NCBI GenBank assembly: GCA_905250075.1
Contig: CAJNOP010000039.1
Span: forward strand, 1,475,613-1,539,612
From: Rotaria sp. Silwood1
Lineage: Eukaryota; Rotifera; Eurotatoria; Philodinida; Philodinidae
Direction of reading: 5' to 3'
DNA: 64,000 nt
A program made the position numbers and the translations under genes. Position 1 is the stretch's first letter, and every line of letters starts with the position of its first letter. The notes under the pieces are model-generated. The model worked only from the letters and a program-made list of their open reading frames with translations, was not told the origin of the DNA and made no database searches. Shown here piece after piece: positions 52,404-64,000 of the stretch.

Positions 52404-55400
52404 TTTTTGTTCAAGGAATAATGTTGATGACGTTTTCAACTTTCTTTTTTTTTTCTCGTTTTTTCGTTGATTTTTCTTCTGAGACTGATTTTCGTTCTGT
52501 TACTTTTGTTGATTTAAGTCACACATACATTATATGAGAAACGGATTCAATTCATACTTATGATCGAATATACAAAAGAAATAAATAAAAAGAAAACGAA
52601 AGAAGAAAAAAAAGATCTTTCATTTAATTTTTTTCCTTCTTTCTTGAACATATGATATAGAATAATCAGTAGGAAAGTGAGAGAAATTCTTGATCTGAAT
52701 ATTTTATATACATCAAAATTTTACGATAATAAATGAAAATGATTTATATCATGTCAATAATGATGTTGATATAGTTAAAGTAGACTGTAGTCGTATGATA
52801 TGGTTATATGAAATTCTTCAATGAGAAGGATTGTTTTGATATTCATGGGAATGATAAAGTGTAAAAAACAGTGTATCAATTGTTCTTTCAAAATCAGTTT
52901 TCTAAAGATCTGTCCTTGTCCTAGAACCAGACTTTTTATTTTGTTACAATCGCGGCGTATTCGAGAAGGATTTATATCATTTAGAATTCATTTTTGAAGT
53001 TCTTCTTCAGTTACAAGAAGACTTTTCGTTTCCATATTCGTATTCTTCTACATCGCTAAGACTGGATAGACTCGATTCATTATACAATCTAAATGCGTTC
53101 AACAAAAAATTTGTGTAGAGATTTTGTAGTATGAATAGTTATCTACAAAATATATGATTTAGTTTTTAAAAACACTCTTCAAACTTCTAGAGTTTATAAA
53201 TGGGAAGGCATGTTTTGTCTTATTTTGTTGTCATGTTGCTACTTCTTGTTTTTCAATAATAACTCAGTAAGACCAAAGCCTAACGAGCTGAATTTTTAAG
53301 AGTATCCGTAGTAACTGAATATGTATCTGTTACGTAAAGATTAACTAAAAGAAATGAAAAAAAATTGAAATCATGTCGTTGATGAATAAAATTGCTCTTA
53401 TACATGTCTATTATTGATTATCATCGAACGGTTTCAATACTTACTAAAATTGCATATTATTTTTTATTGTTATCTTTAATTAGAGGACTAAATACACTAT
53501 CTAGCCTAATCATTTGACATAGATAGAGATTTTGATTTTTGAGCTTGTTACAGACTGAATAACTTATCTGCCTATTATGTTTTGTTTCTATTGAATGAAT
53601 TTTAAAAAACCTTGATTTTTTGAATGGAAAATGCAATTTATTTGCGCATAATTGTAATTAATAATAAATTGTAACTATACTATTCATCATCCATTTATTT
53701 ATTTATTTATTAATATTATTTTCAATGAATTATTAATTTATCTTTATTATTCTCTAATTCATATTTCTATTATCGGAACATAACAAAACCTACTAGAACT
53801 TCTTGAATTAGTTTATTAAATTCATTCAAAAATGTTCTTACTCAAAAATTGAATTTTCTTTTCATCTAATTATGACAATAAGATAATGCATTAAAACAAT
53901 AAAAACTTTTCCTATAGTTATATCATTTCGATATACATAACTTACTAGCCTTTTTTTTTTGAAGATAGTCATCTGCTTTCATTCTATTTTCATTAGTCGG
54001 GAAAAGTACTTATTCTTAATAAGATAGAATATAATACTTGTATCAATTTAATGTCAAGATATACTCAAATTTTAAAAAGGAAAAACTCTTCATTTTCATA
54101 ATCTAATTAAATGTATAGTAAAATTTCATTTCGAAGAACTATGAATACATAACTACAAGTAAATCATATAAATAATGTTTGTTTCTATCGTGAATGGATA
54201 ACTTTCTGATGTGAAATTTAAAAATTATCAATGAAGTACTATCTGTCAATCTCTATTAGATATTTTTCTTTTATATTCTTTCGATTATGGTAACTGATCA
54301 TTTTCTTAATGACCTTATTCGAAATATTTCATTACATCCGTAATTTTACCTTAAGTCAAAGTCAATAATGTGTGGTCCATTCAAATATTGAAAGACAGAT
54401 TTATTCATTAGAATCATCAACAAAACTATAGTTGCTTAAATCAATAAATTTATTGAATTCTTCTCTAATCTACATAGATATTAATAATATTGTAGATATG
54501 ATTGATCAAGAAAAAAAATTACAATATATAAGTCATTATTTCAACTACAAAGATAAGTTTTGGATGTTCCTGAAAACAAACATATCTTTCACGAACAACT
54601 CTTGTTATCTTGAAATATATTATTTAATAATTATGTTTTTTTTCATCTGTAGTTGATTGTTTTTCGATGAATCTATTGTTAATTTATATATGAAATATTA
54701 ACTTAGTTTGAAGTTAGTTTGATTTTTTTATTGAGGTACAAAGAAAATGACAAAAAAAAACACATTTCTTTTAATTATCATAAATCTTTATCCACAATCG
54801 AAGATCCCGAGTTTTTTATTATCTGCAATGGTGGGGAGCTTTTAACGCCATATCCTTTTGTATCTTAATTATTTCCTTTTATAACGAGGTGCTAATAATC
54901 TACGATTTTCGATTCTATATCAATAACGTCTATGATGAATCGTTGCTGAGTTAACAGTTACGCCTGTGAAGCTTCTTTAGAATCATGTTTTAGAAATAGC
55001 TTATAATGAGCGTTTCTTAAAAACGTAGATATCTTGGCAAGTATGAATTCATACTAGCTCAAACTTAACAATGTTTCTAACAATCATAAAGCTTATCTAT
55101 GGATGAAATTTCAGCTCGAAATTCGATTATTTAGGATCTCAGTGATTTCATGCTCGTAAAGTAAAAATTCAGTAAAATACATTTAACTCGACACGAGAAG
55201 ATCAGAAACTCTAACAGACAGAAACTTTTTTACTACTTATCATGATCGATCAAGGAACAATAGCCTCAAGTAAACAACGGTTATGTGAAATTTCACCACC
55301 TGAGTTTTGGCCGTTTGTCCAAATTCTGGTTGACCAATCAGTTGCAAGAAAATGAAGTGAGAACATCAATGGAACTCTATAATCGTTACGATATTCTATT

Positions 55401-58120
55401 AATTGTCAACAGTTCGATGGAGATTAAAATTCAGGTGAAAAACTCCGATCTACCGTAAAAAGTAATTGAACAGTTGGAAATTTTCTTTCATCAGTTAATT
55501 TCAGAAATGAAAGAAGAATTCAAATGTGATTTCCTATAATCTGATTGTAAGAGTTTTATTATTTAATTTTTATTTATTTCTTTTTTTCTCCTCACATAAA
55601 AAAACTTCGTCGTCTTTGAAATGATACATTGTACCAGTGCGTTTATAGATTCTTTTGTTCAGAGTTATGAAAAGATTGAAAGTCTTGGAGTTTTTCGTAT
55701 TTTTTTCGGTAGAAACTTGCACTGGGAAGGTTAAAAACTAAACATTCATAATCAGCTCGAATAGTTCTATCGAATCGTATATAAATAAGTCAAAAATAAA
55801 AGGATGTAATACTTCGATAGAATTAATTTTTGAAAAAGATATTTTTTGGTAGTCTTGATCGCATTTGAACTGTTATCAAATGAAATATTAATTGAATGCT
55901 ATGAATAACTCAATTCGTCAGATAATGTCATTTATTTGACCAACTTATGTGAGTAGTTTCATTACAGTTCAATTTTCTGTATGACAACAAGTCAATATTT
56001 CAATTGTCATCCATCAGCATAAAATCGAACTCAAAATAATAACGCTGAAAACCTTATTGCAATTATTAGTTATCTTTATTTCGAAGGTTATCATTCAATC
56101 ATTTTTCTACTAATGATTTATTTAAAAATCGGTCCTAAAATAACCGAAGAGAAATAACTTGTAAATAATTAATTATTTTTTCATAATTATACTCTATTCT
56201 TTAAAAAGATTTCCCATTGCAAGATTCTTAACGTAAACTTTAGACCATAGAATCAATTTAAAACATGTAACTAATTGGATTCTAAATGCTTATAACAATT
56301 ATGATAGCAGCTTATCATTGAATCTGATAATCATCTATTCGATCATTAGACAACTTATCTTATACAGTAATTATCTTCTTTTAATTTGAAGAAACAAAAA
56401 TGAATTTAAGGTCAAGAATATAAATAAAATCATTAGTTGTATTCATTGAACAGTGAAATTTCTTTTTTTTTTTCAAACATTTATGCACTATAAATATTAT
56501 CTATTCTTTATATGTATGATTTCCGTTTTTATATTGTTCTTTAAGATAAATAAAAAGCTGTTGATGAACTTTAATCCTTTTACTCTTGACATATACACAT
56601 ATCAGATATATATTGACATGAATATACATATGTGTCAAGTAGAAAATGATGAATAGTAATTTGATCTATGATTATGCACAGAAGTAAACAAGGAAGTAAT
56701 TTCACGAATCGAAAACAAAAACAAAAAAATACCTCAAATCAAATGAAACTTCAAAAGTGTTAATCGGATAAAGAACAAAAATCGAAATAAAATCATTTAA
56801 TTATGATCCTATCAATATGTATTGTCTCAAGTGATTCATTCGATATAACAGAAATACGAAGACATAAATTTATCGAAAAATGAAAACAATAAGTGATTTA
56901 GTATTGTTAAAATAAATTGAAAAAACAGACTCAGGACTATTTTTTCAAGTGTATTACGATCGTTTGTTTCTTATTCCGATTGGTGTACAACAGCAATCAC
57001 ATCTTGCTTTTGATCCTATTGTTCATTCTTGCGATTGTTCTATGACGATTTCTCTAATGAGTTAAAACATACAAACATTGATTTTTGCAGTAGACAGACA
57101 TCGACTGTCGACATATTTATATATAGGGTCCCTTTAAGAGGTTATACATCAACACCAAAATGTAAATTATACTTGACAAATGAATGGAATCAAATCTTTT
57201 GTTTTTCTATTTGTATACCAATATGTCAAGTGACATGAAATATCTATATAACATAGACACTCACACGCGTTCGTTTAGGTATGATCTAGCGAAAAAAAAA
57301 AAAGTTAAGTTTTATAGCTTGCATGTCATTGTCAAATTATAATCATCGACAAGATAATATATTTATCGATTTATATATATTTATGAGAACTTGATGATTC
57401 TTGATTTTATGCTTTTTTTTTTTTTCAAAATTATTCAATCGTAAGAACTAGGGATAAAGTGTTAATAATTGCTTTAGTTTATTTTGTTGCTCCCAATAGT
57501 CCACTAAAAACAAAGTATATATAGTGTTTTTTTTCAAGTATATGTGTGAATGCCGATCATCAAACGATAGACATCTTCTCTCTAGATCAATCGATGAAAT
57601 GTTTTATGATGTCATATGTATAGATGACATTGATCTCTGATGTTGGACCGCTTAGCTTTTTATAAAAAGAACAAGATAACCAGAAAGGTTAATATGTGTG
57701 CACCTGTTATTCATGGTATCATCTCAACAAAAAAAAAATCAATTAAATTCACGATTGGTTTATATGCACGGTACCATATTTACAATGGTGAATATAAAAG
57801 TGATTAATCTAATGAGCAAAAGAAAAACGATAGAGAAGAGAAAGTTCATTTTTCTTTTCTTTTCGATTGAACATAGAGAAAAGGGGAACCAGCTCGTTTA
57901 TACTTATAGAAATAAAAGAAACGAATATACACAGTTGTGACCAACATTCGTACTGTATTGAACTCAATAGACAACAAAAAAAAAAAAAATCTAATTTACT
58001 ATTGTGATATGAAATATATACATCTAAATTGACTTATATCTATAAGATGTAATTTTATTTTGTATATGAAATTTACATATTAAAACTAATATTTTCTATT
58101 CGATTATTTTAGATAGCAAA
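52404..58120. other. Gene-poor 5.7 kb region
   Basis: Contains the relic at 55264-55539 and, near 55110-55150, a GAAATTTCAGCTCGAAATTCG block related to the foldback family. Short hydrophobic frames (54432, 56453) look like AT-rich noise. Confidence 0.55.
55264..55539 (+). pseudogene. Possible unrecognised gene relic
   Basis: One frame reads protein-like across 92 codons: GRLSKFWLTNQL, MELYNRYDILLIVNSSMEI, KIQVKNSDLP, a TAA at 55455, then VIEQLEIFFHQLISEMKEEF up to a second TAA at 55537. Composition differs from the Lys/Asn/Ile-rich noise around it. No start, splice sites or family identified. Could also be an exon of a gene whose stop is genuine. Confidence 0.35.
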
Positions 58121-61100
58121 ATGTTAATTTTTTACTTTCTTATGATTATATTAATATCAGCATATGATAATAATACATCACGAATATATATTCATGAAGA
58201 ATTATCATCAAATACATTAATATTTTCTTCGATATCATCATATAATCTTCAATGGTTACCATCATCTTATTTATTTCAAACATATTTTTATTTAAATCAA
58301 AATCAATCTTTATATACAACAAATCAAATAATTAATCGAGAAGAATTTTGTGAAAAAAAATTTTGTCATTGTTCAGAATGTTTAATAAATTTAAATTTTT
58401 TACAAACTTTTTCAACAAATAATATTTCTATACGAACTATTCAAATTATTATTAAAGGTTAAATATAAAAGATATTTTAAGTTTTTTTTTTCTTCTAATT
58501 TTTGCTTTCATTTAGATATTAATGATCATTCACCAACATTTAAAAAAACATTTTTACAACTTCCTATAGCAGAAAATCTTCCTATTGATTATGAAATTCC
58601 ACTTGAATCAGCTATTGATAATGATTATGGTATATTATCAATACAAAATTATGAATTATATCCATTAATTAATAATCCATTTAGTTTAATAAAACGATCA
58701 AAACCAATTCTTAAACTTAAGAAAATTTTAGATCGTGAAATAAAATCAAATTATTTATTAAAATTAATTGCATATGATGGTGGACAACCATCATTATCAG
58801 GAGAACAAAATATTGAAATAATTGTTACTGAGTAAATATATTCATTTATTAGATTTATCTTTATTATGAACATTTTTTTTTTTAAATAGTGTTAATGATA
58901 ATGCACCAATATTTGATCAAATGATTTATCGAAAATCTCTTCCAGAAAATCAATTAATTGATTCAATTATTTTTAAAATTCATGCAAATGATCATGATGC
59001 AGATGAAAATGCTCGTATAAGCTATTCAATTGATGATCAATCTAATATATTTCATATCAATGAACGAACAGGAGAAATTTATTTAAAAAAATCTTTAGAT
59101 TATGAAAAACAACGTTCATATTCAATGACAATTAAAGGTTTAAATCAATATAATTCTTTTATATTGTTTTCACTTCTTTAGCATATATATATATTTAGCT
59201 CGTGATCATGGTATACCACAGCTGAACAATTATGCAACATTAATTATTGATGTAACAGATGTCAATGATCATGTACCAAATGTTTTATTAACAGAAGTTA
59301 ATGGGACGATTATGAATAATTATCAAATCAACCTATCGGAATGTATATCAAAAGGTAAAAGAAAAACAAAAGAATTTTCTTATTGAAGAAGTGTGCTTCA
59401 TATGAAAGAATATACTTAATGATAGACGAGAAAAAAGCATCATTGTAGATAGAGGGTTGGTTTTAAAATTAAACAATTTCTTTTTTTTTTCCTATAGATA
59501 TACCTTTGTTATATATTTATGTAACTGATGATGATTCTGGTGATAATAATCGTGTTAGTTGTATATTAAATGATACTCGTTTAAATTTAATTATTTTAAC
59601 AACAAATGCATATTCATTACAAATCAGTGGTTCACCTTTATTTGATTATGAAATTGAACAATCAATAGTTGTTCATTTACAATGTACTGATTTTGGTATA
59701 CCATCATTATCAACTTCAATATTATTTTATATACAAATTGATGATTGTAATGATAATCCACCTGATATTATTTTTCCATTACAATTAAAAAATCAATCAA
59801 TATTAATACCTTATGAAACAACAAAAATTCCATTTATTATAACACAATTTATTATTCAAGATCGTGATCAATTTCAATCGAATACATTCTCATATTCATT
59901 TACTGTTTCACCATTACTTAATATAAGTTTAACAAATAATGGTACATTAATTCTTTATTCAATGCCAACAATTATAGGATTATTTATAATTAATGTAACA
60001 GTTTATGATATTGGAAATTTAACAAATAGAATATCAATACCAATTAATATATATTCAATATATGATACAATAGAAATAAGAAATTTTAGTATGGAAAATA
60101 CAAGTTTAATATTACTTTTAATATTTTTTATTATTATATTTCTTGCTGCTATATTAATATCGATATGTTTTTTAATTGCTTGTCTATTACGATCAAATAA
60201 AACACAATCACAAAGAAATTCAATACGAAATTCTTCATGTGAAAGTACTAATAGTTCAAATGAACGAACAGGTTCATCACAAAAAACAACAATTGAAGTA
60301 CTTGAAGACACAACAGTAAGTTTGTTTTTTTTTTTTGTTTTTGTTTATTGAATATTTCACTCAGCGTTTCTTTGTTGAGATATTTATTTGTCTAGTAAAA
60401 TTCAAGATACATTTGCTCATTGAAATGGACTTAAATTAATAACAATCTATGAATCTTGATTCAATTTTATATGTTTTCTAACTTTTGTATCCGATTTCCT
60501 TTATCAATCATAACGAATTCGAAGATGAACGTATTCTTTATACATATTTGTCTACTACAAATATTGAGTAATATATATATATATTCGATATCTTGAAACA
60601 AATAGACAAACTAAAGGTGATTAATATTATTTGAGAAACTCTTTAGAAGTTTTCTTTTCTCTTATGATCAAAGTGTGAATACAATCAGTTGTTGTAATGT
60701 TGATTAGAAAAAACAACAACAACAACAACAATAATAACACTAAAATTGATTCGATTATTTCGACATTTCAAAAATTTTGATTACATCTCATAAAATTTAT
60801 ATGTTTTTATTTAATGTTTATTGACACCCACAAACGATTTTCTATTGTCAAAGAAAAGATTATTTGACCTTGCTTCATTTGAATTAACGATGTATATGTT
60901 AGCATATAGATTAATGATTCTATGCTACATTAATCTCGTCACTTTCTTTTTTTCAATATGATTAAACTTCTTTGTTCTTGTAGAATTCATCCAATCGTAT
61001 CTATCAATATGGAATTAAACAAGCAGCAGATATGAATGTAATCAATACTAGCGGTGTTCATCAAAGAGATTTTGGTTATTCAGAAAAGGTAATTTAAATC

Positions 61101-61410
61101 TTTATTTTTGAAAAACGAATTTTTTTTTTTTTTTTAAATATGTCTTTAGGTTGAAAGATATTTAACACATTTAAACAGTCGAGTTACTGGCATCGATAAA
61201 GATGAAGGTGTATATGGATCATCAGACATATCATCTGATCATGTACAACAATTAACAATACGACCACCATCTATTAGTTCAATACATTCATCACAACAAG
61301 CTTATCAAGATAGTTTAAAACGTTTTGAACAATTATATTCAATTGTTGAACATCATCAAAAAACAAAACTTCATACTTCAGCATTTTCATCCGACAGTCT
61401 TATTGTATAA
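58121..61410 (+). CDS. Protocadherin-like cadherin receptor
   Basis: Seven exons: 58121-58457, 58516-58831, 58890-59137, 59199-59354, 59498-60315, 60984-61088, 61150-61410; 2241 nt, 746 aa. Signal peptide (residues 1-15), then about five cadherin repeats, recognised by the inter-repeat calcium sites DINDHSP, DVNDNAP, DVNDHVP, DDCNDNPP, and by DREIKSNYLLKL, NERTGEIYLKKSLDYE and ARDHGIPQL. The fifth repeat lacks a clear calcium linker. One helix at about 555-583 (LILLLIFFIIIFLAAILISI), then a Ser/Asn-rich cytoplasmic tail with no catenin-binding region, so homophilic adhesion through protocadherin-type rather than classical junctions is likely. Exon 1/2 and 2/3 junctions split the linker Asp codon. 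TTTTAG acceptor 8 nt before the ATG; AATAAA at 61501. Confidence 0.9.
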
Positions 61411-61785
61411 AAAAAAACGATATAAAGAGTTAAAGTGGTATTATATTTTTAGTCGATTGATGTGGTTTTTTTTGTGTAGAAAAATACAGATGATTGTTTT
61501 AATAAAGCTAAATGTGTTTTACACTACAGATTTGATACGACGATTGAAAATTACCAAATAGAACTATAACGAACGACGAGAATATCATTTTTTTCTATCC
61601 CATTCTTTCAGTTGTTATACGAAGATAATATTCTAAATTATATTTCATTTTCGGATTGACATAATTCACACAGACAGGATTAACTGTTGAGTTTTTTGAA
61701 ACCGAGCCGAATCTATAGCATCTCGCATAATCCAGTAGTGTCGATCATACTGATGTGAAACTTATATGCAAGTTTTATCTTCATT

Positions 61786-61852
61786 AAGAGGGTGTGGGTG
61801 AGATATGAGACTTTTTTTTTAAACAAATATCCATATCCACATCCTTCTCGAT
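61786..61852. repeat. Short GT/CA hairpin
   Basis: AGAGGGTGTGGGTGAGATATG followed 30 nt later by ATATCCACATCCTTCTC, an imperfect inverted pair downstream of the protocadherin. Confidence 0.55.
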
Positions 61853-62899
61853 TATGACTTATAATGTGGCGATTGATAAATTCAAACACTTTCTTTTCTT
61901 ATTTTAAATACTTGACTACTTTTTAGATTGATCTAGTTTTTTTGATGAGCAACACTCGAACAAGAATAAATTAGAGCAAAAGCGTGCTTACGCAAAAGAA
62001 AGTCATATTTTTCGTCGACTAGTACTATGATATTAAATAATATCACCAACGAACTTTAAATCATGTTAGACTTCATTAAAAATGGAATGAATCAGTATTA
62101 AACAAGAAGACTTATGAATTCTTTCTCATATCGTACTCTCGAAACTTCTAGAATTTTATGCAATGCACTCATTTGAAAATGATAGCAAATATTATCGTCT
62201 TGGTGATAATATGATGTAACGCTGATCCACAAGATACTATCATCTTTCTTTGCTTTGCTGCCTCTTCATCTCTCCTTTAGAATATGAATGATGATATTTC
62301 ACTATAAGAATAGAGACAATAGAGCAGAGCACATTTCTATCTAGTGAAACTAGCTTTCGTTTTTGTTTTTCGCGGGAAAAATAGGAAGGCACAACTTGGT
62401 TTATTGATTATTCTAAAACTGCCATATGAAGTGAAACTTAATCTTATGTTTTCGTTTTAGCATGACATAAGGTTATCAAAAATAGAGAATCGAAAAAGTA
62501 ACAGTAACTATGATTAAATATAAAAATATAATATAATTACCAAGAGTTAATTGGACTGTTATTTAGTTGTTCAAAAAAAAGTTATGCAGAGCACTCTTGA
62601 GAGTGTTGGGTGTGAGTGTGCGTTCGTATGTCTTATCTTAAACCTTACTGACAATTGCACTTATATCCTCATGTCGGATAACATACTAAACCCGAGCTGA
62701 ATCTAGTGAATTAGATGACTGAGCATCAGTTAAAAATGCTATAGACAGAAAATACCTGACAGGATTCAACTGCAACATTTGTATGACTCAGTTGATGGTA
62801 GTTATTTCAAAAAAAGCACTTTTTCAGTTTGTACATAAAAATATAACCTTGCTAGCAACATCTATCATACAGAAAAAAGTCCATCGGTAAAGATTAATC

Positions 62900-62970
62900 A
62901 ATAGTGTGGGTATGCGTGAAACGAAGATTACCGCGCATATTTATAACCCATACTCACACACGCATGTACT
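62900..62970. repeat. Short GT/CA hairpin
   Basis: TAGTGTGGGTATGCGTGAAAC and ACCCATACTCACACACGCATG form an imperfect inverted pair around a short loop. Confidence 0.55.
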
Positions 62971-63373
62971 CAACGTGATACATATAAGTGTATTGCCATG
63001 GAAATAAAAATAAAAAGATTTTTCCCGAATTTCTTTGGGATACTCCAGATCCATAAGAGAAAGTAAAATCAAGCCAAATCACATAAATATTTTATTATTT
63101 GTTTATTATCAAATTTCTTTTTCAACAATTTCTTATGGAATTATTTATGTTGAAATAAAATCCATCAAACTATCAATGATTCATTTTTTCCAACTTTGAC
63201 AAAAACTAAAATAAATTTCATTTTTCATCGTATTCTTAATCCCTAGATCATCTAAAAGTGGAGCATATATTTTTCTTTAGTAATCCTTTTTGCTACTCAT
63301 TTTAAAATTTGTCTTATTCAAACTTTTTTTCTTCCAACTTAGAAAAATATTTTTTGCAAACGAGACATTTGAC

Positions 63374-63381
63374 TATAAAAG
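63374..63381 (+). promoter_or_regulatory. Candidate TATA box for the DUF4476-like gene
   Basis: TATAAAAG in AT-rich DNA, 464 nt above the ATG. It would need the 5'UTR intron suggested by a donor near 63469 and an acceptor near 63812. Confidence 0.3.
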
Positions 63382-63837
63382 GTGCACTTACTCTGTCAAA
63401 CCCATATAATTTGCTGAAATACTTCATAAATCTTATTCAATTTTATTGATCGATAATTTCTGCCAAAAGTAAGAAGCTTTATTCATTATGAGAGAGTAAA
63501 GTTAACAAGAGTTTTTGAATATTTGATTATCTGTATGAGACTTATTCTTGTAGACTTTACTCTTATGTTAAGATCCTCACACGGCCTCTGAATACAATAA
63601 AATTTAAAAAAGACTTGATCGATGTGTTAAGAATATATCTAAATGAAGAATGTATTTCTTGTGAGAAGATCGATTATAAAAATAAAATAAATCACTCTCT
63701 GAAATTCGATACAAATAAATATCATTCGATTTTATATTTTCTAAACTAAAGAAATCATAAAGATTATTTTGAAAAAAAAAACCTAAATTTGTTGTTAACT
63801 TTTTCTCAATAGTACATATAATAGAATTAAATTCGGA

Positions 63838-64000
63838 ATGAATTCATCAACTTTCGACAATTTGATCAACTCGGTCAATAAAACTAGTTTTACTGACGAT
63901 CAAGTTGATCTAATAAAAACAACAATACAATCTGTTAGAATCATATCAGCACAGCAAGTGGTACAATTGATGAAATTAATTTCTTTTGATGGTGCAAAAC
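63838..64000 (+). CDS. DUF4476-like protein, 5' part
   Basis: Open from ATG 63838 to the window end (54 codons). The sequence reads FDNLINSVNKTSFTDDQVDL, then IKTTIQS, ISAQQVVQLMKLISFDGAK, which fits the helical DUF4476 unit (short amphipathic repeats with FTxDQ and QVVxLMxxxxFD). Such units are abundant in bdelloid secreted or proline-rich proteins; function unknown. A CTCAATAG acceptor lies about 26 nt upstream, and AAAAGTAAGA at 63466 plus TATAAAAG at 63374 could make the promoter and 5'UTR intron. Cut by the window edge. Confidence 0.5.
   Translation, partial: MNSSTFDNLINSVNKTSFTDDQVDLIKTTIQSVRIISAQQVVQLMKLISFDGAK

Larger units (their letters stand above)
61411..63837. other. Intergenic between protocadherin and DUF4476-like gene
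   Basis: Holds the protocadherin 3'UTR, three GT/CA islands (61786, 62596, 62900) and, near its right end, a candidate promoter and 5'UTR intron. Confidence 0.55.

Noticed and set aside
1..64000. tRNA, rRNA and spliced-leader RNA genes
   Set aside because: No T-loop GGTTCGA with pairing arms and no rRNA-like conserved block was seen by eye; a covariance search would be needed to exclude them.

Overview
The window looks like nuclear DNA of a bdelloid rotifer (Adineta/Rotaria type). It is very AT-rich. Genes are cut by many 45-100 nt GT-AG introns and hold ordinary animal proteins, but a single-exon bacterial-type arginine deiminase sits among them, a DOPA-dioxygenase-family protein is also present, and one gene carries a small domain I associate with bdelloid expansions. 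GT-rich islands resemble the bdelloid telomere hexamer TGTGGG. The species call is inference. Two assembly gaps (N runs) are present.

Layout. 1-2115: no recognised gene. 2116-7773 (-): TRIM37, 11 exons. 10259-11202 (-): secreted DOPA 4,5-dioxygenase-like protein with a six-cysteine tail. 13248-14243 (-): intronless rhodopsin-type GPCR. 14244-22662: long gene-poor stretch with a gap and a foldback element. 22663-23964 (+): arginine deiminase. 25659-30985 (-): a tight same-strand cluster of GPAT3/4 and two CKS proteins. 31849-36229 (-): MFSD5-like transporter, 14 exons. 37351-45506 (-): LRP12-like CUB/LDLa receptor whose 3.3 kb intron holds a large nested palindromic element. 46656-47487 (+): TXNDC15. 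49007-51354 (+): cytochrome-b5 front-end fatty acid desaturase, 12 exons. 51733-52403 (-): short bdelloid-type domain protein. 52404-58120: gene-poor, with a possible gene relic. 58121-61410 (+): protocadherin-like receptor. 63838-64000 (+): start of a DUF4476-like gene, cut by the window edge.

Exon models were built by hand from splice sites; for every multi-exon gene, exon lengths and phases sum to an open frame, which is the main internal check. The genes do not form one pathway. GPAT3/4 and the desaturase both belong to glycerolipid/PUFA metabolism; TRIM37 and CKS are cell-cycle/centrosome factors; LRP12, protocadherin and the GPCR are surface receptors. Many genes have a pyrimidine-AG acceptor just upstream of the ATG, compatible with 5'UTR introns or the spliced-leader trans-splicing known in bdelloids.

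The most unusual structure is the 1.9 kb element at about 42391-44305: two blocks of 31-bp palindromic repeats bounded by inverted termini, with a GC-rich element carrying its own inverted termini nested inside. A separate 620 bp foldback element with TAA flanks lies in MFSD5, and a decayed relative lies in a TRIM37 intron.
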